A stretch of 10,972 bases of DNA from Solirubrobacterales bacterium (GTDB taxonomy: Bacteria; Actinomycetota; Thermoleophilia; Solirubrobacterales; 70-9), in NCBI GenBank assembly GCA_030835185.1, contig JAUQWL010000183.1:1-10972 (forward strand), read 5' to 3'. The number at the start of each line of letters is the position of its first letter. Position 1 is the stretch's first letter. The position numbers were made by a program, and so were the translations under genes. The notes under the pieces were generated by a model that was not told the origin of the DNA, did no database searches, and saw only the letters and a program-made list of their open reading frames with translations. This document shows, in pieces, positions 6,246 through 10,972 of the stretch.

Positions 6246-7637
6246 TCAGGCGCTGGCCCTCATCAGCCGGTCGGTGATCACTTTCGGGAGACGGCCGACT
6301 ACTCCGCCCTGCTCGACCGCGGTGCGTCGGCGACAACGCTTCAGCGCCTGGGAGTAGCGCCAGAAGTCGACCTGCATCGTATGACGGTCCGAGCGCACGT
6401 AACGCCGCTTCATCGCCGCCTGGTCGGCGGCTATCCAGTCGCGCATTTCTTCCTCTGGCGGCAGCACGCTGGCACCGGTGATCAGGTCGGCGGTCCACTC
6501 GGCCTGGAGTTCCATCAGCGGGATGTTCGAACCGATCGTCTGGACGAAGCCGATGAAGAAGAGGCCCGGCAGCTCCGGCGTCAGCACACGCTGGTAGAGC
6601 GGCATCGCGTTGCCGGCCGGGTCGTAGAGATCGGGGTCGAAGAACGGCAGCGAGACCCGGTAACCGGTCGCATGGACGAGCAGGTCGACGTCGATCGAGC
6701 TGCCGTCCTCGAAATGCACCGTGTTTCCATCGAGCCGGTCGATGCCCGGCTTGATCTCGACGTCGCCGTGACCGACCCGGTCGCAGAATTCGGAGGAGAC
6801 GGTGGGGTGGGCCGACAACAGCCGGTGGTCGGGTTTCGGCAGTCCGCGGTCCTCGGGCCGACCGCTGCTGACCCGCTGGACGATTTCGTAGATCCGGCGC
6901 TCGACCGGGAACGGGATGTAGGCGTTGACCGGCGTGCCGAACTGGTCGATCGGCCTGCCGAAGGCGTACTTCGGCAACACATGTACGCCGTGCCGGGTCA
7001 CCACGGAGACGCTCTTCGCGAGCTTGCAGGCGTCGCAGGCGATATCCATGCCCGAGTTGCCGACGCCGATCACCAGTACGTCCTTGCCGTCGAAGATCTC
7101 GGGACTCATGTACTCGTGGGCGTGAAAGCTCTCTCCGGTGAACTCGCCGGGGAAGTCGGGGATGCGCGGCTCGCTGTGGTGGCCGTTCGCGACGAAGACG
7201 TACTCGTATGCCTTCGTACCGGCCGGCGTGGTCACCGACCAGCCGTACTCGCCGGGCCGCCCCGGGCCGGGCAGCGGATCGACCTTCTCGACCGGGGTCC
7301 TGAAAGAGATGCGCTCAGCCAGGCCGTGACGGTCGGTGAAGTCCTGGAAGTAACGGGCCATCAACTCGTGCGACGGGTAGTCCGGCCAGTCCGCGGGCAT
7401 CGGATGAGACGGGTATTCGGTGAGCGGCCGGGAGCTGTTCAGGTGGAGCGTCTCGTAGGCGGCCGCGCCATCGTTGTCGTTGTCGATCCGCCAGAGTCCG
7501 CCGACCATCGACCCCTTCTCGAACCAGTCGAAACTGATGCCGCGATCGACCAGCGCCTTCGCCGTCGCGAGCCCGGAAGGACCGGCCCCGATCACGCAGG
7601 CGGTTGAATCGAAAGATGACGGATCGGCAGTGCTCAC
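6246..7637 (-). CDS. Flavin-containing monooxygenase
   Basis: This 463-residue protein has two Rossmann motifs: GAGPSG (17-22) for FAD and GVGNSG (191-196) for NADPH. Between them lies FTGESFHAHEY (166-176), an exact FxGxxxHxxxY fingerprint of class B flavin monooxygenases. VHATGY (321-326) is the late FAD-contact motif. Such enzymes use NADPH and O2 to oxygenate soft nucleophiles (N or S) or to carry out Baeyer-Villiger oxidation. The fingerprint with Y fits the FMO group better than the BVMO group, whose motif ends W-P/D. The start is set at GTG 7637; a TTG at 7700 would add 21 Gly/Arg/Ser-rich residues with no Shine-Dalgarno. The gene is first in an operon with the nitrilase-family gene and divergent from mazE. 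Confidence 0.92.
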   Translation of the reverse strand: MSTADPSSFDSTACVIGAGPSGLATAKALVDRGISFDWFEKGSMVGGLWRIDNDNDGAAAYETLHLNSSRPLTEYPSHPMPADWPDYPSHELMARYFQDFTDRHGLAERISFRTPVEKVDPLPGPGRPGEYGWSVTTPAGTKAYEYVFVANGHHSEPRIPDFPGEFTGESFHAHEYMSPEIFDGKDVLVIGVGNSGMDIACDACKLAKSVSVVTRHGVHVLPKYAFGRPIDQFGTPVNAYIPFPVERRIYEIVQRVSSGRPEDRGLPKPDHRLLSAHPTVSSEFCDRVGHGDVEIKPGIDRLDGNTVHFEDGSSIDVDLLVHATGYRVSLPFFDPDLYDPAGNAMPLYQRVLTPELPGLFFIGFVQTIGSNIPLMELQAEWTADLITGASVLPPEEEMRDWIAADQAAMKRRYVRSDRHTMQVDFWRYSQALKRCRRRTAVEQGGVVGRLPKVITDRLMRASA

Positions 7638-7714
7638 AGTCGCCGCCGAGGTTACCGCGCGACCAGATCCCCCGCTTCGTTTCCCGCGGTTGCCGGTCAA
7701 GCTGTTCGCACTGA

Positions 7715-7723
7715 TGGTAGTAT
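7715..7723 (+). promoter_or_regulatory. Extended -10 promoter of mazEF, leaderless
   Basis: TGGTAGTAT is an extended -10 element (TGn followed by TANNNT). It ends 6 bases before the mazE ATG at 7730, so transcription would begin at the start codon. No good -35 or Shine-Dalgarno sequence is present, consistent with a leaderless transcript. Confidence 0.5.
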
Positions 7724-7742
7724 CAAAGTATGAAAGTCAGTG
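7719..7742 (+). repeat. 8-bp tandem repeats across the mazE promoter and start
   Basis: AGTATCAA (7719-7726) and AGTATGAA (7727-7734) differ at one base, and a degenerate third copy AGTCAGTG follows (7735-7742). The repeats overlap the -10 box and the start codon, a position suited to an autoregulatory operator bound by the ribbon-helix-helix antitoxin. Operator function is inference. Confidence 0.4.
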
Positions 7743-7945
7743 TGAGTCTTCCCGATGAGGATGTTGAGTTCCTCGACGCCTACGCCGCCGAGCAGGGGGT
7801 GCGGTCTCGTTCCGCCGTGGTGCACAGAGCGGTTCGACTGCTTCAGGCCTCGGAACTGGGGCCGGCCTACGAGGCGGCCTGGGAGGAGTGGGCAGCCGGT
7901 GACGCCGATGCCTGGGATGCCGTAGCGGCTGACGGTCTGGCCTGA
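7730..7945 (+). CDS. mazE: MazE-type antitoxin (ribbon-helix-helix)
   Basis: This 71-residue protein is the antitoxin partner of the MazF gene it overlaps. The N-terminus KVSVSLP (2-8) is the DNA-binding beta strand of a ribbon-helix-helix fold. It is followed by two helices (about 9-22 and 26-38, with SRSAVVHRAVRLL), as in the mycobacterial MazE9 group. The acidic, Trp-rich tail (about 47-66, with AAWEEWAAG and DAWDAV) is the expected toxin-wrapping segment. It should dimerise, repress its own operon and neutralise MazF until proteases degrade it. The ATG follows an extended -10 box by 6 bases. The mazE stop and mazF start share one base (TGATG), so translation is coupled. Confidence 0.87.
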   Translation: MKVSVSLPDEDVEFLDAYAAEQGVRSRSAVVHRAVRLLQASELGPAYEAAWEEWAAGDADAWDAVAADGLA

Positions 7946-8292
7946 TGCGTCGAGGTGAGATCCGGATGGCCGATCTTGAACTGGTCGTCGGGGCCGAAGC
8001 CAACAAGCGTCGTCCGTGCGTGATTGTCAGCAATGACGGAGCCAATCGGGTCGCCGAACGGCTCGGGAGGGGAGTGGTCACGGTCGTACCGGTTACAACC
8101 AGTACAGACCGCGTATACCCGTTCCAAGTTGCGCTCTCGGCGGAGGAAACCGGTCTCAGGCTCGACTCGAAAGCACAGGCGGAGCAGGTGCGCTCAATCG
8201 CCGTCGAACGGATCGGCGAACAGGTCGGGATCCTGACGCCGGATCTGCTCGCAAGACTGGACGAAGCGCTCCGCCTTCACATGGGACTCTAG
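7945..8292 (+). CDS. mazF: MazF/PemK-family endoribonuclease toxin
   Basis: This 115-residue, full-length MazF resembles my memory of the mycobacterial MazF9 group. Recognisable blocks are MRRGEI at the start, EANKRRPCVIVSND (18-31), GRGVVTVVPVTTS (41-53), VYPFQV (57-62) and DSKAQAEQVRSIAVERIG (74-91). The likely catalytic pair is R23 (in KRRP) and T51 (in PVTT), by analogy with the Arg/Thr pair of B. subtilis MazF. MazF toxins cut mRNA or tRNA at short motifs and stop growth. One oddity is that the tryptophan normally after GEI is arginine (R7), and the following DP is E12-L13. The gene has no independent Shine-Dalgarno and relies on coupling to mazE. Confidence 0.9.
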   Translation: MRRGEIRMADLELVVGAEANKRRPCVIVSNDGANRVAERLGRGVVTVVPVTTSTDRVYPFQVALSAEETGLRLDSKAQAEQVRSIAVERIGEQVGILTPDLLARLDEALRLHMGL

Positions 8293-8301
8293 AGCGCCGA
8301 T

Positions 8302-8322
8302 CCGGGGCTTGACAAGCTTCGG
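8302..8322 (+). terminator. Possible terminator hairpin after mazF
   Basis: The plus-strand RNA can fold CCGGGGCTT (8302-8310) against AAGCTTCGG (8314-8322) around a GAC loop. This makes a 9-bp stem that includes two G-U pairs. Those pairs are lost on the opposite strand, so it favours termination of mazF. There is no U-run after it. Confidence 0.35.
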
Positions 8323-8328
8323 GACGGC

Positions 8329-9462
8329 TCAGCTGTTCAGAATCCTGAGCTCGATCGGGCACTTGTTCAGCAGCTCGTAGCCCGTGCTCGTGATTCGGGT
8401 GGCGGTCTCCAGCCGGAGGCCCCCGACCTCGGGGACCGTGGTCTGGAGAAAGATCTCGAAGACCGTCCCCTCCTCGAGGTGGTCCGGATTGCCCGCGTGG
8501 ATGCTCGGCGGGATCCGGGCATCGGTCCCGAGGCCGTGGCCGAAGAACGGGAGCGTGTAATCGCCATAGCCGCTTTCCTGCGCCGTGGTGAAAGCCGCGA
8601 TCGCCACATCGGCGATCGCCGCGCCGGGCTTCAACTCACCGAGGATCGTCTCTGCGATCCCGACCCAGGCGCGTTCCAGTTCGCGCTGGGCTTCCGTCGG
8701 CTCCCCGACTACGGCGTTCATCGCGAGGTCGCCCAGGTAGCAGCCGATCATGGGATGGACGTCGACGGTCACGATGTCGCCCCGCTGGATCCGCTTCTGC
8801 GACGGCGCAATCGTGAAGCCGCGCTCGTAGCGCTGCCTGTAGCCCGAGCCGACCTCGGTGCCGGTAACGCTCCAGACGAATTCGTTGCCGGCGCTACGCA
8901 TGGCCGCTTCGGCGACGCCGGCGATCTCAAGTTCAGTTCGGCCTGCCTCAATCGCATCGAACGCCGCCTCTACCCCAAGATCCGCGACCTCGGCGGCGCG
9001 CCGCAGCAGCTCCGTCTCAGCGTGGTCCTTGACGAGCATCACCCGGTCGAGCGCCGCAATACCGTTCACCCATTCTGCGTCGGGCAAAGCGCCGGCAAGA
9101 ATGAGGTACTCCGACGCGCTCAGAGCCCCCGTGTGCTCTGCACTCACGAGGTCGACTCCGATCCGGCCGCTCTCGACGCCGTGATCGCGCAGCGTGGCGA
9201 CGACAGCATCCGGGAAAGCTTCAGGGTAGCCCAGCTCCCACGTCCGGAGGGCATCGATCCACGTCAGGTCGCGCACGCGGGCGGCGTCATAGCGCACGGT
9301 TATCAGTTCGATTCCACCGGCCGTCACCACGACCGCCGTCCGCCAAGGCGTCAATACACCGGCTGCGTATGCGATGCCTCCATTTCGTGTGATCACCAGC
9401 GCGTCAAGATCGTCTGTCTTCATGGAACGCTGGATGCGGCGCAGTCGGGCTTCGTGGTTCAT
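8329..9462 (-). CDS. M24-family metallopeptidase-like protein (aminopeptidase P/creatinase fold)
   Basis: This 377-residue protein has an N-terminal creatinase-type domain (about 1-140) and a C-terminal pita-bread domain (about 145-377). Expected metal-ligand positions include D234 (VDVHP), D245 (LGDLAM, 11 residues later as in E. coli AMPP), H309 (FFGHGLG) and E352 (LRLETAT). Two positions are unusual. The GMVFTxEP segment reads GTVFEIFL, so the fourth ligand aligns with F338, with E336 two residues before it. The second conserved histidine of GHGxGxxxHE aligns with R316. The enzyme may be an unusual peptidase, a creatinase-like amidinohydrolase or inactive. The start at ATG 9462 is supported by AGGAG five bases upstream. 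It is convergent with mazF. Confidence 0.86.
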   Translation of the reverse strand: MNHEARLRRIQRSMKTDDLDALVITRNGGIAYAAGVLTPWRTAVVVTAGGIELITVRYDAARVRDLTWIDALRTWELGYPEAFPDAVVATLRDHGVESGRIGVDLVSAEHTGALSASEYLILAGALPDAEWVNGIAALDRVMLVKDHAETELLRRAAEVADLGVEAAFDAIEAGRTELEIAGVAEAAMRSAGNEFVWSVTGTEVGSGYRQRYERGFTIAPSQKRIQRGDIVTVDVHPMIGCYLGDLAMNAVVGEPTEAQRELERAWVGIAETILGELKPGAAIADVAIAAFTTAQESGYGDYTLPFFGHGLGTDARIPPSIHAGNPDHLEEGTVFEIFLQTTVPEVGGLRLETATRITSTGYELLNKCPIELRILNS

Positions 9463-9467
9463 ATTCG

Positions 9468-9472
9468 CTCCT
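9468..9472 (-). promoter_or_regulatory. Ribosome binding site of the M24-family gene
   Basis: On the minus strand AGGAG lies 5 bases before the ATG at 9462. It supports this start over the internal ATG at residue 14. A TANNNT box (TAGTCT, 9501-9506, minus) lies upstream at a distance compatible with a leader of about 30 bases. Confidence 0.6.
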
Positions 9473-9631
9473 GGTCGGATTCCTGGTCTTTCCGGACGCC
9501 AGACTACTTCGCATCACCCGGCGTGGCCTGAGTGACCGGGAGGCACCCTCCGCGGAAAACGCTTCGGGAATGCGACACCGTCTTGATGCATGCCGCCCGG
9601 ATCATGTAGCCAAAAGGTCCTGCGCGCGGTT

Positions 9632-9868
9632 TCAATTCGGGCCGCCATCATGTCTGTCTCTGACTCGTTCGAGCCGGGTGTTCGCAGTGGGTGGCGCGGC
9701 CGGCGTCTCGTACATGCGCCGCCCGTAGAGATAGGTGTCTGCCGACCGCATGATCCTGGTGATGAACGCGAAGACGTCGTCGTCCAACGGGGCCCAGTCG
9801 GACGCACCGCGTTCGTCCTCGGTGCAGCCGTCGAGGGGCATGTTCGAAGCGTAGATCAGCTTCTTCAT
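9632..9868 (-). pseudogene. Truncated RibD/DHFR-like reductase
   Basis: The 78-residue reading frame starts like the RibD C-terminal domain / dihydrofolate-reductase-like family. MKKLIYASNMPLDGC (1-15) is the first strand and substrate loop, and RSADTYLYGRRMYET (41-55) is the conserved LxGRxMYE block. Family resemblance then stops abruptly: residues 56-78 (starting PAAPPTAN) look unrelated, and a TGA ends the frame less than halfway through the usual length of about 180-190 residues. I found no continuation in the other two minus-strand frames down to 9463, so a deletion or replacement is more likely than a single frameshift. A good Shine-Dalgarno (GAAGGGG, 9874-9880) precedes the ATG, so it may still be translated. 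It sits 30 bases after the tRNA-Val gene. Confidence 0.7.
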
Positions 9869-9898
9869 GGCCGCCCCTTCACCACCGGTACAGAGATA

Positions 9899-9970
9899 TG
9901 GGCACGGCTGGTTTCGAACCAGCGACCTCTCGCGTGTGAAGCGAGCGCTCTCCCGCTGAGCTACGCGCCC
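9899..9970 (-). tRNA. tRNA-Val (CAC)
   Basis: A complete 72-nt cloverleaf is visible on the minus strand. The acceptor GGGCGCG (9964-9970) pairs with CGTGCCC (9900-9906) with one G-T pair, followed by discriminator A (9899). The D arm is GCTC/GAGC, the anticodon stem CTCGC/GCGAG has loop TTCACAC with anticodon CAC (valine, GTG codons), and the T arm is GCTGG/CCAGC with loop TTCGAAA. CCA is not encoded. It could be co-transcribed with the RibD remnant that follows. Confidence 0.96.
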
Positions 9971-9972
9971 GG

Positions 9973-10060
9973 GAACGGCAAGCATAATGCCGCGCCCGAT
10001 TTCGAGCGTCGGGACTTTCACCGTCCATCCGATGCTTTCTGCCGACGCTTGCCGCCGTTC
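9973..10060. repeat. Nested imperfect inverted repeats between carbonic anhydrase and tRNA genes
   Basis: GAACGGCAAGC (9973-9983, plus) recurs on the minus strand at 10060-10047 as GAACGGCGGCAAGC, with three extra bases. Inside it AGCGTCGG (10005-10012) and CCGACGCT (10042-10049) form a second, perfect 8-bp inverted repeat. The minus-strand RNA downstream of the carbonic anhydrase stop could fold in alternative ways. It may act as a terminator, but no U-run follows. Confidence 0.45.
9981..9986 (-). promoter_or_regulatory. Possible -10 box of tRNA-Val
   Basis: On the minus strand TATGCT (TANNNT) ends 10 bases before the tRNA 5' end, a reasonable distance for a short processed leader. No clear -35 box is seen. 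Confidence 0.35.
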
Positions 10061-10550
10061 AGGAGACTTCGAGCAGCGTTCCGGTCTCGACCTCGTAAAC
10101 GAACCCGCGGACGCGATCGGTCCTCGGAATGAAGGGGCTCTCCGCGATGCGCCTGATCGAGTCACGCACATCTCCCTCCAGGTCGGTGAACGACCTGGCG
10201 GTCCACTCGGGCCTGTTACCGGTGTCGGCCTCCAGCTGGGCGCCGAACTCTTCGTCGGAGAATGTCAACATGCCGCAGTCGGTGTGGTGGATCAGGATGA
10301 TCTCCTCGGTTCCGAGCAGTCTCTGGGAGATCGCCAGCGACCGGATTTCGTCGTCGGTCACGACGCCACCGGCGTTCCTGATCACGTGCCCGTCGCCTTC
10401 TTCGAGGCCGAGGATCTTCTGGGGGTTCAGCCTCGCGTCCATGCAGGCCAGGACCGCGACCTTCCTGGCGGGAGGCAACGGCAGGTCGCCTTTATCGAAC
10501 CCGCCGGCGTAAGTCTCGGCGTTCTTCAGCAGTTCGTCTGTCGTGCTCAA
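10059..10550 (-). CDS. Beta-class carbonic anhydrase
   Basis: This 163-residue protein interconverts CO2 and bicarbonate with a catalytic zinc. Zinc ligands C36 (ACMDARL), H89 and C92 (HHTDCGM) are present, with the catalytic dyad D38-R40 in the CxDxR motif. HVIRNAGG (55-62) and SLAISQRLLGT (71-81) are conserved family blocks. Recalled features of M. tuberculosis Rv1284, including length (163) and nearly every motif, match closely. The TTG at 10548-10550 is chosen over an in-frame ATG at 10622 for two reasons: AAAGAGG lies 6 bases upstream, and the start matches the family N-terminus (STTDELLKNAETYAGGF). The gene stands alone, divergent from the SRP RNA gene. Confidence 0.93.
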   Translation of the reverse strand: MSTTDELLKNAETYAGGFDKGDLPLPPARKVAVLACMDARLNPQKILGLEEGDGHVIRNAGGVVTDDEIRSLAISQRLLGTEEIILIHHTDCGMLTFSDEEFGAQLEADTGNRPEWTARSFTDLEGDVRDSIRRIAESPFIPRTDRVRGFVYEVETGTLLEVS

Positions 10551-10556
10551 TCGGGG

Positions 10557-10563
10557 CCTCTTT
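10557..10563 (-). promoter_or_regulatory. Ribosome binding site that sets the carbonic anhydrase start
   Basis: On the minus strand AAAGAGG lies 6 bases before the TTG at 10550, supporting that start over the ATG at 10622. Confidence 0.6.
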
Positions 10564-10613
10564 CGTCTCTGGTTTTCGTTCTCGTCCGCCCCCACGAGGG
10601 AGTCTCGGCCGAG

Positions 10614-10619
10614 AATATA
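10614..10619 (-). promoter_or_regulatory. Possible -10 box of the carbonic anhydrase gene
   Basis: TATATT on the minus strand lies in a locally AT-rich stretch and would give a leader of about 57 bases to the TTG start. There is no convincing -35 at 17 bases. If it is real, the in-frame ATG at 10622 lies upstream of the transcript and cannot be the start. Confidence 0.35.
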
Positions 10620-10688
10620 CATGAAAACCAATCCGAATTAGGGTATTTAGAAATGAACCTCGAGGATGGCGCGGCGGGGGGACTCCGG

Positions 10689-10694
10689 TAGAGT
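10689..10694 (+). promoter_or_regulatory. Candidate -10 box of the SRP RNA gene
   Basis: TAGAGT (TANNNT) ends 7 bases before G10702, where the terminal helix of the SRP RNA begins. This is the expected distance to a transcription start. No -35 match is visible. Confidence 0.45.
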
Positions 10695-10701
10695 CCCGTG
10701 T

Positions 10702-10972
10702 GGACCGTGCTAGGCGGGGAGTTAGCGGTGCCTTGTCACTTGCAATCCGCTTTAGCAAGGCCGAATTCCGTTCCGAGGGGCTGGCCATCAGGGCCGGTAC
10801 ACCGAGGGAGGTGTTGACGGTCAGGTCCCGTGCGACGCAAGCCCGTGAATCAGGTCAGGTCCGGAAGGAAGCAGCCTTAAGCGGAAACTACGGGTGCCAC
10901 GGGTAAGCCTTACCAGAGCCGAACTCGATGGATACGCTTGGTGACTTCGTTTCGAAGACGGATGCACGGTCC
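10702..10972 (+). ncRNA. ffs: Signal recognition particle RNA, large bacterial type with Alu domain (reaches window edge)
   Basis: This RNA binds the Ffh protein and guides co-translational protein targeting to the membrane. The universal Ffh-binding S-domain hairpin is clear at about 10852-10875, with the core GGTCAGGTCC and then GGAAGGAAGCAGC. The 5' part (about 10705-10770) contains the Alu-domain blocks known from B. subtilis scRNA: GTGCTAGGCGGGGAG, TAGCGGTGCC, TGCAATCCGCTTTAGCA and GGCCGAATTCC. The ends close by GGACCGTGC (10702-10710) pairing with GCACGGTCC (10964-10972). The length of at least 271 nt is that of the large type, not the roughly 100-nt 4.5S type. The exact 3' end may lie just outside the window. 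In many Gram-positives dnaX follows this gene; that is a prediction here. Confidence 0.95.

Noticed and set aside
5874..7607. 577-codon plus-strand frame opposite the monooxygenase and nitrilase
   Set aside because: Both minus-strand genes have complete catalytic motifs. The plus frame is Asp/Arg/Val-rich low-information sequence typical of the mirror of a high-GC gene.
9899..9970. Duplicate of the tRNA 3' end as an attachment site of an integrated element
   Set aside because: I looked for a second copy of the T-arm/acceptor sequence within the window and saw none. No integrase is present, so no element boundary can be drawn here.
9869..10171. In-frame upstream extension of the RibD remnant through the tRNA gene
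   Set aside because: It runs across a complete tRNA-Val. The ATG at 9868 has its own good ribosome binding site and begins the family sequence.
10700..10906. 68-codon reading frame within the SRP RNA
   Set aside because: The region is fully explained by the conserved SRP RNA.
1..10972. CRISPR array, transposase or phage defence cluster
   Set aside because: I saw no regularly spaced repeats of suitable length, transposase motifs or terminal inverted repeats. mazEF is the only defence- or stress-type locus, and a lone pair does not make an island.

Overview
This is a 10,972-base, high-GC window with densely packed genes on both strands and very short intergenic gaps. Several features point to a soil or freshwater actinobacterium, possibly one of the deep-branching Thermoleophilia/Solirubrobacterales or Rubrobacteria type. 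These are the strong GC bias, GTG/TTG starts, TANNNT -10 boxes, a MazEF pair of the mycobacterial MazEF9 kind, and a beta-carbonic anhydrase that matches my memory of M. tuberculosis Rv1284 in length and motifs. The taxonomic call is inference; there is no rRNA to anchor it. I see no CRISPR array, insertion sequence, phage module or secondary-metabolite cluster. Most of the window is ordinary chromosomal content, and I found no convincing new multi-gene system. The best leads are divergent members of known families and the RNA genes at the right end.

Layout, left to right. (1) Positions 1-715, minus: 5' part of a secreted serine hydrolase of the class C beta-lactamase fold, running off the left edge. 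It is divergent from a secreted CHAP-domain protein (853-1509, plus). (2) Positions 1642-2859, minus: a three-TM membrane protein followed by a cupin. (3) Positions 3125-5277, plus: a carboxymuconolactone decarboxylase/AhpD-like protein, a ferredoxin-reductase-like flavoprotein and a crotonase-fold protein. (4) Positions 5274-7637, minus: a flavin-containing monooxygenase and a nitrilase-superfamily amidohydrolase, almost certainly one operon, with its last stop codon overlapping the crotonase stop. (5) Positions 7730-8292, plus: a mazE-mazF toxin-antitoxin pair. (6) Positions 8329-9462, minus: an M24 metallopeptidase-like protein with altered active-site positions. (7) Positions 9632-9970, minus: tRNA-Val(CAC), with a broken RibD/DHFR-like gene just downstream. 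(8) Positions 10059-10550, minus: a beta-carbonic anhydrase. (9) Positions 10702-10972, plus: a long, Alu-domain-bearing signal recognition particle RNA reaching the right edge.

Only two pairs look functionally linked: mazEF (coupled by a one-base stop/start overlap) and the monooxygenase-nitrilase pair, which could oxidise a substrate and then cleave a C-N bond. Several genes (cupin, reductase, crotonase, mazE) lack a Shine-Dalgarno sequence but carry a TANNNT -10 box 6-9 bases before the start codon, suggesting leaderless transcripts. Other genes (the CMD protein, M24 protein, carbonic anhydrase, RibD remnant) have clear ribosome binding sites. No stretch over 300 bases lacks a gene. The longest gap, 2860-3124, holds the divergent regulatory region in front of the CMD gene.
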